DNA from: Cyanobacteria bacterium M5B4
GTDB taxonomy: Bacteria; Cyanobacteriota; Cyanobacteriia; Pseudanabaenales; Pseudanabaenaceae
Length of the DNA stretch: 50,677 nt
NCBI GenBank assembly: GCA_002861535.1
Contig: PHFO01000003.1
Location: forward strand, 1-50,677
Direction: 5' to 3'
A program made the translations under genes and the position numbers. Of the stretch, positions 1 through 10,991 are shown piece after piece; position 1 is the stretch's first letter, and the number at the start of each line of letters is the position of its first letter. Below the pieces are notes generated by a model. The model saw nothing but the letters and a program-made list of their open reading frames with translations. It made no database searches and was not told the DNA's origin.

Positions 1-1
1 A

Positions 2-193
2 CCATCAAAGCGAAAGCTACTTTTCTTTTACTTCTACAGAAGTGAAAGCATAGCCAGGTACCACATCCCGATCGAGGAGTTGAAAGACCAACTGGGGAAA
101 TGTTTGAAAGATTTTGTAGAAGAGGGTATCAGTTTTCAAGATGTCTGCTGGGAAAAAGTTAAGCCTAGATTACCTTATGGCGCACTCTGTTAA
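2..193 (+). CDS. 3' end of an unrecognised gene (partial)
   Basis: A frame open from the left edge of the window ends with TAA at 191-193, giving 63 residues with no start codon required. The last 40 residues (IPIEELKDQLGKCLKDF and onwards) look like ordinary soluble protein sequence, with an acidic helix and a Trp-containing tail. I do not recognise a family. The end lies three bases from the convergent stop of the DUF4351 fragment at 196, a normal tail-to-tail arrangement. An alternative reading in the next frame over the first 55 bases (YFSFTSTEVKA, then a stop) also looks protein-like, so a frameshift around position 55 is possible. Treat as a tentative partial gene. Confidence 0.35.
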   Translation, partial: PSKRKLLFFYFYRSESIARYHIPIEELKDQLGKCLKDFVEEGISFQDVCWEKVKPRLPYGALC

Positions 194-195
194 GA

Positions 196-318
196 CTAAA
201 CCTTCTCAGTCCGATCGAGCCAGGCGTAGAGGTCATCGATCGTGGTGAAGTCCAATAAGGATTCTCCTAGTTCTTCTAACCGATCGAGTCGCTGCGCCAA
301 ACGACTTAGTTGGCGAAG
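196..318 (-). pseudogene. DUF4351 C-terminal fragment of an Rpn/PD-(D/E)XK family protein
   Basis: The minus strand encodes about 40 residues ending in LEELGESLLDFTTIDDLYAW, then a short tail and a stop. This is the typical C-terminal DUF4351 signature of the Rpn-type (recombination-promoting nuclease / putative transposase) proteins common in cyanobacteria. An in-frame TAA lies just upstream (about 319-321) and no nuclease domain follows it, so only a remnant of a roughly 250-300 residue protein is left. The family match is from memory of the motif, and the fragment is short. Confidence 0.45.
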
Positions 319-406
319 TTACAAGCACCTGCGAAAGCCTGTAGCAAAGCCTCGTTGGGCAGTCAGACTTTGATAACTCAAATTTTTGGCGCACTTAGGT
401 CCGCTT

Positions 407-422
407 AACCCGAAGTCGGGTT
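407..422. repeat. Perfect 7-bp inverted repeat
   Basis: AACCCGA (407-413) and TCGGGTT (416-422) form a perfect inverted repeat separated by two bases, in AT-rich gene-free sequence. It could be the end of an older transcription unit or a mobile-element scar. A two-base loop is too short for a fully closed hairpin. Apart from this, Yfr1 and the trxA promoter, I see nothing in 320-642. Confidence 0.35.
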
Positions 423-519
423 TAATTAACCGACTAAAGTTAGGGGTATCCTTGGGAGAATTGCGTGATTTGCCAGTATAAAAGTGGTAAATTCTCTAAT
501 ATGCCATTACAATATAGGT

Positions 520-582
520 AACGGAACGAAAGTTTCCGTTCACTCCTCACACCACTTCCCGTCCAGAAATGGACGGTTTCTT
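520..582 (+). ncRNA. yfr1: Yfr1 small regulatory RNA
   Basis: Three elements in the right order define this RNA. They are a 5' hairpin (AACGGAA 520-526 with TTCCGTT 534-540), the unpaired conserved Yfr1 motif ACTCCTCACAC (542-552), and a 3' hairpin (CCGTCC 559-564 with GGACGG 571-576) followed by TTTCTT that can end transcription. Yfr1 is a roughly 55-65 nt cyanobacterial sRNA whose exposed motif base-pairs with target mRNAs, outer-membrane porin messages among them. From memory, the gene classically lies beside trxA, and the next gene here is trxA. A TACAAT box at 508-513 is placed to start transcription near 520. The motif is exact and the architecture complete. Confidence 0.93.
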
Positions 583-608
583 AATATTAAGGAAGGGCGA
601 ACAACTGT

Positions 609-614
609 TATACT
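609..614 (+). promoter_or_regulatory. -10 box of the trxA promoter
   Basis: TATACT lies 29 bases before the trxA ATG and downstream of the Yfr1 terminator-like hairpin, so trxA can be transcribed independently of Yfr1. No convincing -35 box is visible, which is common in cyanobacteria. Confidence 0.5.
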
Positions 615-642
615 CGTTACGAAAATGATTTAGGAAATCCAT

Positions 643-965
643 ATGTCAGCAGCAGTTCCTGTTACCGATGCTTCCTTCGAGGAAGATGTTCTTGCCAGTG
701 ATGTCCCTGTGCTAGTCGATTTTTGGGCGCCTGGTGCGGACCCTGTCGTATGGTAGCTCCTGTGGTAGATGAAGTTGCGGAACAGTACGACGGCAAAATT
801 AAGGTGGTCAAACTCAACACTGATGAAAACCCCAAGATTGCCAGCGAATACGGCATCCGCAGTATCCCTACTTTAATGCTGTTCAAGGACGGACAAAAAG
901 TAGACACAGTAGTAGGCGCAGTACCCAAGGCTACCCTCGCAAACACGATCGAGAAGTACCTCTAA
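643..965 (+). CDS. trxA: Thioredoxin (one-base frameshift in the sequence)
   Basis: Thioredoxin is the cytosolic dithiol reductase that keeps target proteins reduced. The N-terminal part ([15 protein letters not shown]...VLVDFWAP) starts at ATG 643, and the rest, [10 protein letters not shown] onwards, continues in the next frame. The break is at about 730, inside the active-site codons: the sequence has GCGCCTGG where GCGCCCTGG would restore APWCGPC. The repaired protein is 107 residues, the usual size, and keeps the CGPC redox motif and the conserved cis-proline region ([12 protein letters not shown]). An internal start giving only the C-terminal 80 residues would lose the first strand and helix, so it is not a credible product. 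The stop overlaps the ATG of pyrR (TAATG), suggesting translational coupling. Confidence 0.93.
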
Positions 966-1501
966 TGTCTGGGGTGGAGATTCTTTCTCCTCTAGAGCAA
1001 CGGAAAACGATCGGTCGTCTGGCATTCCAACTGGTAGAAAATATCCCTAACCTAGATGAGTTGGTGCTTTTAGGCATCAGGACTAGGGGAGTGCCCCTAG
1101 CCCAAGAGGTTGCCGCTAGATTGGGGCAGTTTGAGCAGGTGGATGTGCCGGTGGGTGCCTTAGATATTACTTTTTACCGCGATGACCTCGATCGGATTGG
1201 ACCTCGTGTGCCCGATCGGTCTGAGGTGCCCTGCGACCTCAATGGCAAGCTCGTAGTTTTGGTGGATGATGTGATTTGTAGCGGTAGGACGGCGGCGGCG
1301 GCTCTGACTGCTGTGGCGGATTTCGGTCGCCCCAGGTTGTTGCAGTTGATGGTACTGATCGATCGGGGGCATCGGGAATTGCCGATTCACCCGGACTACA
1401 CGGGCAAGCGGGTGCCCACCTCCAGGGAAGAAAAGGTCAAGGTGTTATTTCTTCCCACCGATGGACAGGAGGGGGTCATGCTATTTAAGCCCCAGGGATA
1501 G
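965..1501 (+). CDS. pyrR: Bifunctional pyr operon regulator / uracil phosphoribosyltransferase
   Basis: 178 residues, normal PyrR length. The family converts uracil and PRPP to UMP and in many bacteria binds pyr mRNA to attenuate it. The PRPP-binding signature is VVLVDDVICSGRTAAAAL at about residues 96-113, and the N-terminal region LVLLGIRTRGVPLAQ is the usual type I phosphoribosyltransferase start. The ATG overlaps the trxA stop. No pyr genes lie next to it, so in this organism the enzymatic salvage role may matter more; that is inference. Confidence 0.9.
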   Translation: MSGVEILSPLEQRKTIGRLAFQLVENIPNLDELVLLGIRTRGVPLAQEVAARLGQFEQVDVPVGALDITFYRDDLDRIGPRVPDRSEVPCDLNGKLVVLVDDVICSGRTAAAALTAVADFGRPRLLQLMVLIDRGHRELPIHPDYTGKRVPTSREEKVKVLFLPTDGQEGVMLFKPQG

Positions 1502-1561
1502 GTGGCAGGGCAAATTTTGTCAACTAAAATAAACGATCGTTAAAGAACTAAACAGAGCACT

Positions 1562-3855
<2,294 letters not shown>

Positions 3856-3960
3856 TAAGAGAATTAGTAGGTAAAATATTAACTTTTATTAAATGCCCGA
3901 CAACTATTAAACAATGTTAAGTAAAGTTTCCTAAGTGTAAGTGGGGCATCAAGATTAGCA

Positions 3961-3966
3961 TATAAT
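3961..3966 (+). promoter_or_regulatory. -10 box upstream of sulfite reductase
   Basis: A perfect TATAAT lies 19 bases before the probable ATG at 3985, in the AT-rich gap after crtB. This short leader suggests the gene starts its own transcription unit. I see no clear -35 or activator site. Confidence 0.5.
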
Positions 3967-3984
3967 TTCACAATCACTTTGGCT

Positions 3985-5871
3985 ATGGATATGACAGAAA
4001 CGGTAAGACGCTCTAGGGAAGAAGGTATTAAAGAACGCAGTGAGTTTCTGAGAGGGACTCTTCCTACGGAAATTAAGGAGCCTACCCCTGCTTTTAGCCG
4101 TGATGCTGCCCAAATCCTCAAGTTTCACGGTACCTATCAACAGCGCGATCGGGATCAAAAAGGTGATTCCCCCTATACCATGATGCTCCGCACCCGCACC
4201 CCCAGCGGCGTTGTTGCCCCTAGTCTTTACCTCACCCTCGATACCCTCTGCGATCGTTACGGCAACCATACAATCAGAGTCACCGATCGGCAGGCATTCC
4301 AACTCCATGGCGTACCCAAAGCAAACCTACAAACTGTAATTCAAGAAATTGTCCACCATATGGGTTCCACCCTGGGTGCCTGCGGCGATGTCAATCGCAA
4401 TGTCATGGCACCGCCGCCCCCCTACAAAAATTCCCCTGCCTACACCTATGCCCGCACCTACGCCCGCAACATTGCCGATCTGTTAGCTCCCCAAGCGGGC
4501 ACCTACTATGAAGTTTGGCTGGATGGGGAAAAGGCAATTACCGCCGAAGCCCCAGAAGTGACCACAGCCCGCAACCAGAGGGGCAGGGGCACTGTAGATA
4601 CTAATATCCCCGACAGCCCCGAACCGATCTACGGTCGCCAATATATGCCGCGCAAGTTTAAGGTGGCGGTGACTGTGCCTGGGGATAACTCGGTGGATTT
4701 GTTCACCAATGACTTGGCTTTGGTGGTCATTGTCGATGGGGCAGACCAACTCCAGGGCTTCAATGTCTATGTGGGGGGGGGCATGGGGCGTACCCACAGA
4801 GACGAACAAACGATCGTGCGCTTGGCTGACGGCATTGGTTTTGTGCCCGTTGACCACATCTACGAAGTAGTCAAGGCAGTAGTGGCATTACAGCGGGATC
4901 ACGGCGATCGGCTCAATCGTAAGCACGCCCGGCTCAAGTATCTCCTCCATGACTGGGGCGTAGAAAAATTCACCCAGGTTTTGCGGGACTATTACCCCGA
5001 TGAGCTAGCTCCCCTAGTAGAACTGCCCCCATTTACCTATCAGGACTATCTAGGCTGGCACGATCAGGGAGACGGGCGGAGATTTTTGGGCATTTCTATC
5101 CCCAACGGCAGAATTACCGATCGGGAGGGCTGGCAACTGAAAACTGCCCTGAAGGAAATTGTGGAGCGATTCCAATTGCCCCTCCACCTCACACCTCAGC
5201 AGAACGTCCTCATCTGTGATGTCAGCCCTGATATTGGTGGAGAAATTGAGCGCATTCTCACCGATCGGGGCGTATTGATGGCAGATGCGATCGATCGGTT
5301 AGAGCGCCAGAGTATGGCTTGTCCGGCTCTACCCACCTGTGGACTGGCGGTCACCGAGTCAGAGAGGGTATTACCCGATGTATTGCACCGCATTCGTGCT
5401 TTATTAGAGCGCCTGAATTTGGGTCAAGAAAGTTTTGTGGTACGCATGACCGGTTGCCCCAATGGTTGTGCCCGTCCCTACATGGCAGAATTAGGCTTCG
5501 TGGGCAGTGGCATCGGTGAATATCAGGTATGGCTGGGGGGCACCCTAAATAGCACCCGCTTGGCAGAGCCTTACATCGATCGGATGCCCCTAGACAAACT
5601 AGAAGTTAGCTTAGAGCCGATATTTATTTATTTTCGAGAAGAACGGCAACCAGGAGAACTATTCGGTGATTTTTGTGCCCGTAAAGGCATCGATGCCCTG
5701 CGCGAATTTGCTGCTAACTATGTCCCAAGCAAAGTCAAGGATATGCGCCACCGCGTCACCCTTTCCCCGGCGGTTTACCAACGGCTCAAGGAGAAATCCA
5801 CCAGTTCTAACCGTCCCATGAAAGACATAGTGGAAGCCGCGATCGAGCAGTATCTCAACAACTTAGGGTGA
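3985..5871 (+). CDS. sir: Ferredoxin-sulfite reductase with C-terminal helical tail
   Basis: Reduces sulfite to sulfide with six electrons from ferredoxin for cysteine synthesis. The siroheme/[4Fe-4S] ligands are C446, C452, C491 and C495 (CPALPTC and GCPNGC, spacing C-x5-C...C-x3-C), numbered from ATG 3985. A TTG at 3979 and an ATG at 3991 are alternative starts. The substrate-side sequence MGSTLGACGDVNRNVMAPP is of the sulfite rather than the nitrite reductase type. The last 41 residues (588-628) follow the catalytic body as a separate module, RHRVTLSPAVYQRLKEKS and onwards to AAIEQYL, resembling a ribbon-helix-helix unit of small DNA-binding proteins. Plant chloroplast sulfite reductase is known to bind DNA and compact nucleoids, so the tail is worth testing. 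Confidence 0.93.
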   Translation: MDMTETVRRSREEGIKERSEFLRGTLPTEIKEPTPAFSRDAAQILKFHGTYQQRDRDQKGDSPYTMMLRTRTPSGVVAPSLYLTLDTLCDRYGNHTIRVTDRQAFQLHGVPKANLQTVIQEIVHHMGSTLGACGDVNRNVMAPPPPYKNSPAYTYARTYARNIADLLAPQAGTYYEVWLDGEKAITAEAPEVTTARNQRGRGTVDTNIPDSPEPIYGRQYMPRKFKVAVTVPGDNSVDLFTNDLALVVIVDGADQLQGFNVYVGGGMGRTHRDEQTIVRLADGIGFVPVDHIYEVVKAVVALQRDHGDRLNRKHARLKYLLHDWGVEKFTQVLRDYYPDELAPLVELPPFTYQDYLGWHDQGDGRRFLGISIPNGRITDREGWQLKTALKEIVERFQLPLHLTPQQNVLICDVSPDIGGEIERILTDRGVLMADAIDRLERQSMACPALPTCGLAVTESERVLPDVLHRIRALLERLNLGQESFVVRMTGCPNGCARPYMAELGFVGSGIGEYQVWLGGTLNSTRLAEPYIDRMPLDKLEVSLEPIFIYFREERQPGELFGDFCARKGIDALREFAANYVPSKVKDMRHRVTLSPAVYQRLKEKSTSSNRPMKDIVEAAIEQYLNNLG

Positions 5872-5968
5872 CATCCTGCCGGTTCCTCAAAGGTTAAAAA
5901 ATGACAAAGAAACTAGAGATAGACCCGATCGGGTGTAGGTTGGGTTTATCCAATCAGGGTAACAACAG

Positions 5969-6366
5969 ATGAGCGAATCACAAAATCCAGTCCAAGGTTT
6001 TTTGGCAATCTCAAAGATAAGGCGCAGAACCTAACGGAAAACGTGGGCAACATGGTAGAAGGAGTTGCTGATAAGGTTTTGGGAGAAGAACGAGTAGACC
6101 AGATCAAAGACGTTTTGAATAAAGACGTAAAAGAGATTGGCAAAGACATCCAAGCCACTGTACAAGACAAGACAGAAGACCTTAAGGAAGGAACGCAAAA
6201 CCTGGCAGGCAAGGTAGGCAACATGGTAGAAGGAGCCGCTGATAAGGTTTTGGGGGAAGAACGGGTAGACCAGATCAAAGACGTTCTGAACAAGGATGTC
6301 AGAGAAGTGGCTAGCGATGTGAAAGAAAAGGTAGAAGATGTCTTAAAACCAAAGACAGACGCATAA
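5969..6366 (+). CDS. Duplicated 57-residue-repeat stress-type protein (one-base frameshift)
   Basis: A small acidic, lysine-rich, all-helical protein of unknown function. The frame starting at ATG 5969 (MSESQNPVQGF) breaks in a T run at about 5999-6003. One extra T joins it to the long frame and gives 132 residues. It holds two copies of a 57-residue unit, with the shared core NMVEGxADKVLGEERVDQIK; the DNA copies begin at about 6046 and 6217, exactly 171 bases apart. The composition and amphipathic 11-residue spacing resemble CsbD/LEA-like stress proteins, but I cannot assign a family. No signal peptide or membrane segment is present. It is followed after four bases by the DUF938 methyltransferase. 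Confidence 0.75.
6046..6308 (+). repeat. Tandem 171-bp duplication inside the repeat protein gene
   Basis: GGCAACATGGTAGAAGGAG occurs at 6046 and again at 6217. About 80 following bases are nearly identical at both places, with a few third-position changes. The nucleotide-level similarity indicates a recent duplication or ongoing gene conversion rather than only protein-level conservation. Confidence 0.8.
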
Positions 6367-6370
6367 TCCT

Positions 6371-6982
6371 ATGGACGATCGGCGCTACGCCCCTGCCACC
6401 CTCCGCAATCGCCAAGCTATTTTGGAGGTGCTGCAGCAATTTTTACCCCCTCAGGGCGTAGTTTTAGAAGTGGCAAGCGGTACGGGGGAGCATGGGGTCT
6501 TTTTTGCGCCCCAGTTAGCACCCCGATCGTGGTTGCCCTCCGACATGAGTAGGGAAGCCTTGACCAGTATAAGGGCATGGCGGCAACACATGCCCTGTCC
6601 TTTTTTACTAGAACCGATCGAGTTAGATATCAGGTCGGGAAATTTAGCGCATCCCCTCAAGGAGAAGATCACAGCGATCGTGAATATCAATATGATTCAT
6701 ATTGCCCCCTGGTCTGCCTGCGAGGGGCTGATGACCACAGCCCAAAAAATATTGCCTTCTGGCGGCATACTTTACCTCTATGGACCATTCCGGCGGGGCG
6801 GCAACCATACTGCCCCTAGTAATGCCGCCTTTGACCAGAGCTTACAACAACAAAATCCCGACTGGGGAGTGCGCAACCTAGAAGATGTGAGCGATCTAGC
6901 AGCACGCCATCAACTGTCCCTGGCGGAAATTGTCGAGATGCCTGCTAATAATCTATCAGTATTGTTTAAGAAAGTTGCCTAA
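6371..6982 (+). CDS. DUF938 family SAM-dependent methyltransferase
   Basis: 203 residues, standard length for DUF938. The glycine-rich SAM site is VVLEVASGTGEHGVFFA at about residues 30-46, followed by LPSDM (acidic loop for the SAM ribose) and the late motif GGILYLYGPFRRGG typical of this family. The substrate is unknown. ATG 6371 lies four bases after the previous gene, so the two are probably cotranscribed. Confidence 0.88.
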   Translation: MDDRRYAPATLRNRQAILEVLQQFLPPQGVVLEVASGTGEHGVFFAPQLAPRSWLPSDMSREALTSIRAWRQHMPCPFLLEPIELDIRSGNLAHPLKEKITAIVNINMIHIAPWSACEGLMTTAQKILPSGGILYLYGPFRRGGNHTAPSNAAFDQSLQQQNPDWGVRNLEDVSDLAARHQLSLAEIVEMPANNLSVLFKKVA

Positions 6983-7082
6983 CGACTCCCGACACTCATC
7001 TTCGTTGAGTAAACACAACTTCATCGACTTGTTTCTAAATCAGGACAGGAATTTCTATATCTGGGGGATTCTTACAATCTTT

Positions 7083-7188
7083 CAGGACTTACGTTGCTTT
7101 TTTTGAAATCCTCACCCTAGCCCTCTCCCAAACAGGGAGAGGGGACTCCCCTGTGGCAGAAGGGATGGAGGGATGAGGGGAATTTTTA
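7083..7188 (+). repeat. Interspersed MITE-like repeat, copy 1
   Basis: Begins with the terminal sequence CAGGACTTACG (7083-7093), then GTTGC, a T run and the family core CTCACCCTAGCCCTCTCCC with an internal GGGAGAGGGG palindrome. It ends in GGGATGAGGGGAATTTTT. The right terminal repeat is missing or decayed. It occupies most of the 238-base gap between the convergent DUF938 gene and glmU, where its palindrome could also act as a terminator. I see nothing else in that gap. Confidence 0.75.
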
Positions 7189-7220
7189 ACTATTCTTACT
7201 TGTTACTAGCGAAGTTGTCT

Positions 7221-8582
7221 TCATTTTTGTTTTTTCCCAGATGAATCATAGTAGTCCAGTTTAATCTCTGGTCTTACTCTCCCGATCACTAAGGAATTGC
7301 TTGCCACATTTTCTGTAACGATCGTGCCGGCGGCAATATTACAATTTGCTCCGATCGTGATCGGTGCAATCAAGACGCTGTTACAACCGGTTTTTGTCCC
7401 GTCTTGAATAATAGTTTTGTGTTTGGCAAAGCCATCGTAATTGGCAGTTATAGTTCCAGCGCCGATATTCACTTGGTTACCTAAAGTAGCGTCTCCCAAA
7501 TAACTGAGATGAGCGGCATTAGTACGATTGCCGATAGTGGTGTTTTTCAGTTCCACAAAATTACCGATGCGGCATTGGTCTCCCACCTGGGAATGCCCCC
7601 GCAGATGGGCAAAGGGACCAACACGACAGTTATCCCCGATCGTGCTGTCAATCATAACAGAATAACGAACTTCGCAATCGCTGCCAATTTTGCTATTTTC
7701 AATCAAACTGTTAGGTCCGATCGTGGTGTTTGCCCCCACCTGGGTTTTCCCCCGCAGATGGGTCTGGGGTTCGAGAATAACATTAGGTGCCAAAACTACT
7801 TCATCTTCCAGGGTGATAGTTTCTGGGCAGAGCATGGTTACCCCCTCCTGCATCCATTTTTGGCGCAGCCGATTTTGCAGAACTTCGTAGGCGTGGGATA
7901 GTTGCCGCCGATCGTTGATGCCCAAACTTTCTTCGTAGTCGGGTATATCCAAAGCATAGACCAAGGGCATGTAGTTAAAAACTTCGGTGAGATAGTATTC
8001 CTTCTGATCGTTGTTGGTGGTGAGCTTGGGCAGGGCTGCTGCCAACTCTTGCCAGTTGAAGCAGTACACACCGGCGCTGACGCGGCGATTTTGGCGTTGG
8101 GCGTTGGTGCAATCGCGGTCCTCAATGATACATTCAATGCGATTTTGTCCGTCACAAAACACCCTGCCGTAGCCCTTGGGATCGGGGAGTAAAGCCGTCA
8201 ATACCGTAGCCGATGCCCCCCGATGGCGGTGGGTGGTTACCAATTCCTGGATTGTTTCCTGCCGTAGTAAGGGCGTATCGCCGGTCAGAACCACTAATTC
8301 CCCTTGAAATTGCTCTAGGGGACCTAACAACTGTTGGATGGCGTGCCCCGTCCCCAATTGTTGCGCTTGCTCCACAAATTCCACCCCTGGGTCAAGGATA
8401 GACTGTCTGACCCGATCGCTACCGTAGCCCACGATCACCAACTGCCGATCGGGTTGGAGGGCTTTGGCTGTATTCAAGACCCGCTGCAATAAAGTTTTTC
8501 CGGCGAGGGGCTGGAGCACCTTGGGAATGTCAGACTTCATGCGTGTACCTTTACCTGCCGCTAAGATGGCAATTGCAAGCAT
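7221..8582 (-). CDS. glmU: Bifunctional GlmU (GlcN-1-P acetyltransferase / UDP-GlcNAc pyrophosphorylase)
   Basis: Makes UDP-GlcNAc for peptidoglycan and lipid A. The N-terminal nucleotidyltransferase domain starts [20 protein letters not shown] (residues 7-26). The C-terminal half, from about residue 250, is a left-handed beta-helix of hexapeptide repeats with the acetyltransferase motif region [25 protein letters not shown]. 453 residues is the family length and both halves are intact. It lies downstream of, and on the same strand as, recA and the HAD gene, separated by 107 bases. Confidence 0.96.
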   Translation of the reverse strand: MLAIAILAAGKGTRMKSDIPKVLQPLAGKTLLQRVLNTAKALQPDRQLVIVGYGSDRVRQSILDPGVEFVEQAQQLGTGHAIQQLLGPLEQFQGELVVLTGDTPLLRQETIQELVTTHRHRGASATVLTALLPDPKGYGRVFCDGQNRIECIIEDRDCTNAQRQNRRVSAGVYCFNWQELAAALPKLTTNNDQKEYYLTEVFNYMPLVYALDIPDYEESLGINDRRQLSHAYEVLQNRLRQKWMQEGVTMLCPETITLEDEVVLAPNVILEPQTHLRGKTQVGANTTIGPNSLIENSKIGSDCEVRYSVMIDSTIGDNCRVGPFAHLRGHSQVGDQCRIGNFVELKNTTIGNRTNAAHLSYLGDATLGNQVNIGAGTITANYDGFAKHKTIIQDGTKTGCNSVLIAPITIGANCNIAAGTIVTENVASNSLVIGRVRPEIKLDYYDSSGKKQK

Positions 8583-8689
8583 AAATTTCTCCTAACTGTT
8601 CCCTAGAGTGGGCGGTCAAGTACAAAACAATATCATTATCCGAGTAAATGCCCAACCTTAATATAGAAAAAATCAAGATTTCTAAAATT

Positions 8690-9400
8690 CTAAGAAGTTG
8701 TTTGTACTAGTAAATCCACTACTTCGGCGAGGTTATTTTTGATGGCACTGGGATGATGTAGGGCTAATTGGTATTCATTGCGAATGCCGGACAAAATCCC
8801 GATCGTTGTGACTCTATACCTCTTACCGGCAATGATGTCTGCCTCCGTATCGCCTACAATCCATTGCTGGTCTGCGATCGGCAGGGTAGCTATCGCTTTT
8901 TCCATTAGCTTGGGCTTATCTCTCGTATCACCGGTCTTACAATAGTCATTGGATAGACAAAAAATCCGATCGGGGGCAAAAAAACGCTTTAAGTTAAACT
9001 GCTCTAACACTGGAAAAAGTTCCTTTTGTCGGCGCATCGTCATGACCGCCAGATCAAAACTATGGGCTTGTAGTCGTTCCAGTGCCCCAATGGCAAAGTC
9101 GTGTAACCGATCGTACTTAAAATAAGACTCACTATGCACCGTCAGACGACGTAGTTCCGCAAACTCCTCTGTCTGACCAGGCAGAGTCAAACCCGACTCC
9201 CAGCCAATCTTCCATTCCGGTATTTGCGCCCGCTTCGCCGACCAAAATTCCGCTTTACTCATAGCCACGATCGGTTGTTGAGGCAACCGCACCTGATACA
9301 AACAAAAAATATAAACCTGATAATAACGCTCGGACACATCGATCAACGGACCATCAAAATCCGTAAATAGACGCTTAGAACTCTTCCGTTGTATCTTCAT
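8690..9400 (-). CDS. HAD family phosphatase
   Basis: 236 residues. Motif I is [15 protein letters not shown] near the N-terminus, motif II is the MTMRR region, and motif IV is [13 protein letters not shown]. The presence of cap-like helical residues between motifs I and II suggests a phosphoglycolate-phosphatase-like fold. The substrate is unknown. The start at 9400 lies inside the 3' end of recA on the same strand (26-base overlap), so translation is probably coupled to recA. A later start would cut into motif I. Confidence 0.8.
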   Translation of the reverse strand: MKIQRKSSKRLFTDFDGPLIDVSERYYQVYIFCLYQVRLPQQPIVAMSKAEFWSAKRAQIPEWKIGWESGLTLPGQTEEFAELRRLTVHSESYFKYDRLHDFAIGALERLQAHSFDLAVMTMRRQKELFPVLEQFNLKRFFAPDRIFCLSNDYCKTGDTRDKPKLMEKAIATLPIADQQWIVGDTEADIIAGKRYRVTTIGILSGIRNEYQLALHHPSAIKNNLAEVVDLLVQTTS

Positions 9401-10481
9401 CTTCTTCTACATCGTCTTCATCTTTAGTTGATTTTGTCACTGACAGAGTTGCCCCTGCCGCGATCTGGTGTCGTATTTGTTCTTCAATTTCTTGGGCAAC
9501 CTCTGGATTTGTTTCTAAGTATTGCACCGTCTTATCTCTGCCCTGGGCAACGTTTTCCCCTTTGTAGCTATACCAGGCACCTTTGCGACTGACAATCTTT
9601 AACTCCTCTGCCATATCTAAAAGACAACCCTTTGTGGAAATGCCTCTGCCAAAGATGATGTCAAACTCTGCCAAACGAAAGGGAGGAGCTACCTTATTTT
9701 TAGCTACTTTCACCCTGACACGGATGCCAAACTCTTCATTTCCTTTTTTGAGGGTTTCTTTGCGGCGAATATCTAAACGCACGGAAGCATAGAACTTTAA
9801 CGCCGTCCCCCCCGTCGTCGTTTCATTGGGACCATAGCCCATACCGCCGATTTTCTGCCGCAATTGATTCAAAAACACCACCGTACAGTTAGAGTGGGCA
9901 ATATTACCGGTAATTTTGCGTAATGCCTGGCTCATCAACCGCGCCTGTAAGCCCATGTGGGAATCCCCCATCTCTCCTTCAATCTCTGCCCTGGGTACTA
10001 GCGCCGCCACCGAATCCACCGCGATAATATCCACTGCCATCGATCGGACTAACTGATCGACAATCTCTAACGCCATTTCGCCGTTATCGGGCTGGGAGAT
10101 CAATAAGTTTTCTACATCTACCCCTAATCTTTCCGCATAGACGGGGTCTAGGGCATGTTCCGCATCCACAAAGGCAGCCGTTCCCCCCTGACGCTGCACC
10201 TCAGCGATCGCATGGAGGACGAGGGTGGTTTTACCAGAGCTTTCGGGACCATAGATTTCCACAATTCTGCCCTTGGGATAGCCACCCCCCAGCGCCAGGT
10301 CTAGGGTCATTGCCCCGCTGGGAATTGTTTCCACTACCATCTGTTTGGCATCCCCCAGGCGCATAATCGAGCCTTTGCCGTAATCTTTCTCTATCTTCTC
10401 CAAAACGGACTTGAGGGCTTTTTCCCGATCGGTGGGTTCTTGTTCTTTGCGAGCAGTAGTTTTAGAAACGGGGCGTGCCAT
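9375..10481 (-). CDS. recA: Recombinase RecA
   Basis: ATP-dependent strand-exchange protein for homologous recombination and the SOS-type response. Walker A is [15 protein letters not shown], the L2 loop region is [21 protein letters not shown], and the protein ends in a strongly acidic tail ([15 protein letters not shown]). I chose the start at 10481 (MARPVSKTT, 368 residues) because upstream codons to 10517 encode a non-conserved leader. A LexA-type operator is not evident in the short divergent gap before the next gene. Confidence 0.96.
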   Translation of the reverse strand: MARPVSKTTARKEQEPTDREKALKSVLEKIEKDYGKGSIMRLGDAKQMVVETIPSGAMTLDLALGGGYPKGRIVEIYGPESSGKTTLVLHAIAEVQRQGGTAAFVDAEHALDPVYAERLGVDVENLLISQPDNGEMALEIVDQLVRSMAVDIIAVDSVAALVPRAEIEGEMGDSHMGLQARLMSQALRKITGNIAHSNCTVVFLNQLRQKIGGMGYGPNETTTGGTALKFYASVRLDIRRKETLKKGNEEFGIRVRVKVAKNKVAPPFRLAEFDIIFGRGISTKGCLLDMAEELKIVSRKGAWYSYKGENVAQGRDKTVQYLETNPEVAQEIEEQIRHQIAAGATLSVTKSTKDEDDVEEDEDTTEEF

Positions 10482-10553
10482 AATTCTGACGTAGAAATTG
10501 TCTATAAATTGTCTCACATGGGGTAAAATTCTCCTACTGTTTCTCCCCCTGAT

Positions 10554-10949
10554 ATGGCTAACCTCAAGACTTTTTTAGAATCCTGCACCGACTTAGGCTT
10601 AGTGCGCTTGATCTGTACTAATGGAGGGGCAGTGTTAGAAGTGCGGACTGTGATCGACAAACTTTACTATGCCGAACTCCCCAAGGGCAAGTATGCCAAT
10701 ATGCACACCGAAGATTTTGAGTTCCATCTTAACCTCGATCGGATTAAAACCGTCAAATTTGAAGAGGGGGAAGCCAAGCGGGGAAATTTTACTACCTATG
10801 CTATCCGCTTGTTGAATGCCCAGGAAGAGGCGGACTTGAGCATCTTTTTGCAATGGGGGAAGCCAGGGGAATATGCCCCAGGACAAATTGCCCATTGGAC
10901 AAAGCTCAGAGATGAATACGGCGCAGTTTGGCACCCCGCTGAAGTTTAG
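10554..10949 (+). CDS. ChuX/HutX-like conserved cyanobacterial protein
   Basis: 131 residues without signal peptide or membrane segment. The pattern ([19 protein letters not shown], then alternating strands ending in [10 protein letters not shown]) resembles small cytosolic ChuX/HutX-type heme-carrier-fold proteins, but this is a fold impression from memory, not a firm assignment. No heme uptake genes are nearby. It diverges from recA with only about 70 bases between the starts, so the promoters are interleaved. Confidence 0.6.
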   Translation: MANLKTFLESCTDLGLVRLICTNGGAVLEVRTVIDKLYYAELPKGKYANMHTEDFEFHLNLDRIKTVKFEEGEAKRGNFTTYAIRLLNAQEEADLSIFLQWGKPGEYAPGQIAHWTKLRDEYGAVWHPAEV

Positions 10950-10991
10950 GATGTGAAAGTATAATAGGCGACAGTGTAACAGAATCTAAAC

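Noticed and set aside
723-965. Short thioredoxin starting at an internal ATG
   Set aside because: It would start inside the active site as MGAWCGPC and lose the first third of the fold; the missing part is present in the adjacent frame.
3985-5871. Ferredoxin-nitrite reductase (nirA) as alternative identity
   Set aside because: The region around GACGDVNRNVMAPP and the overall length with extended N-terminus fit sulfite reductase; no nitrate genes are nearby.
7509-7901. Plus-strand open frame of 130 codons inside glmU
   Set aside because: It lies wholly within the hexapeptide-repeat half of glmU and has no recognisable protein features.
8617-8640. Possible LexA-type box (AAGTACAAAAC) upstream of glmU
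   Set aside because: Only one half matches a cyanobacterial LexA site and it is not at recA.
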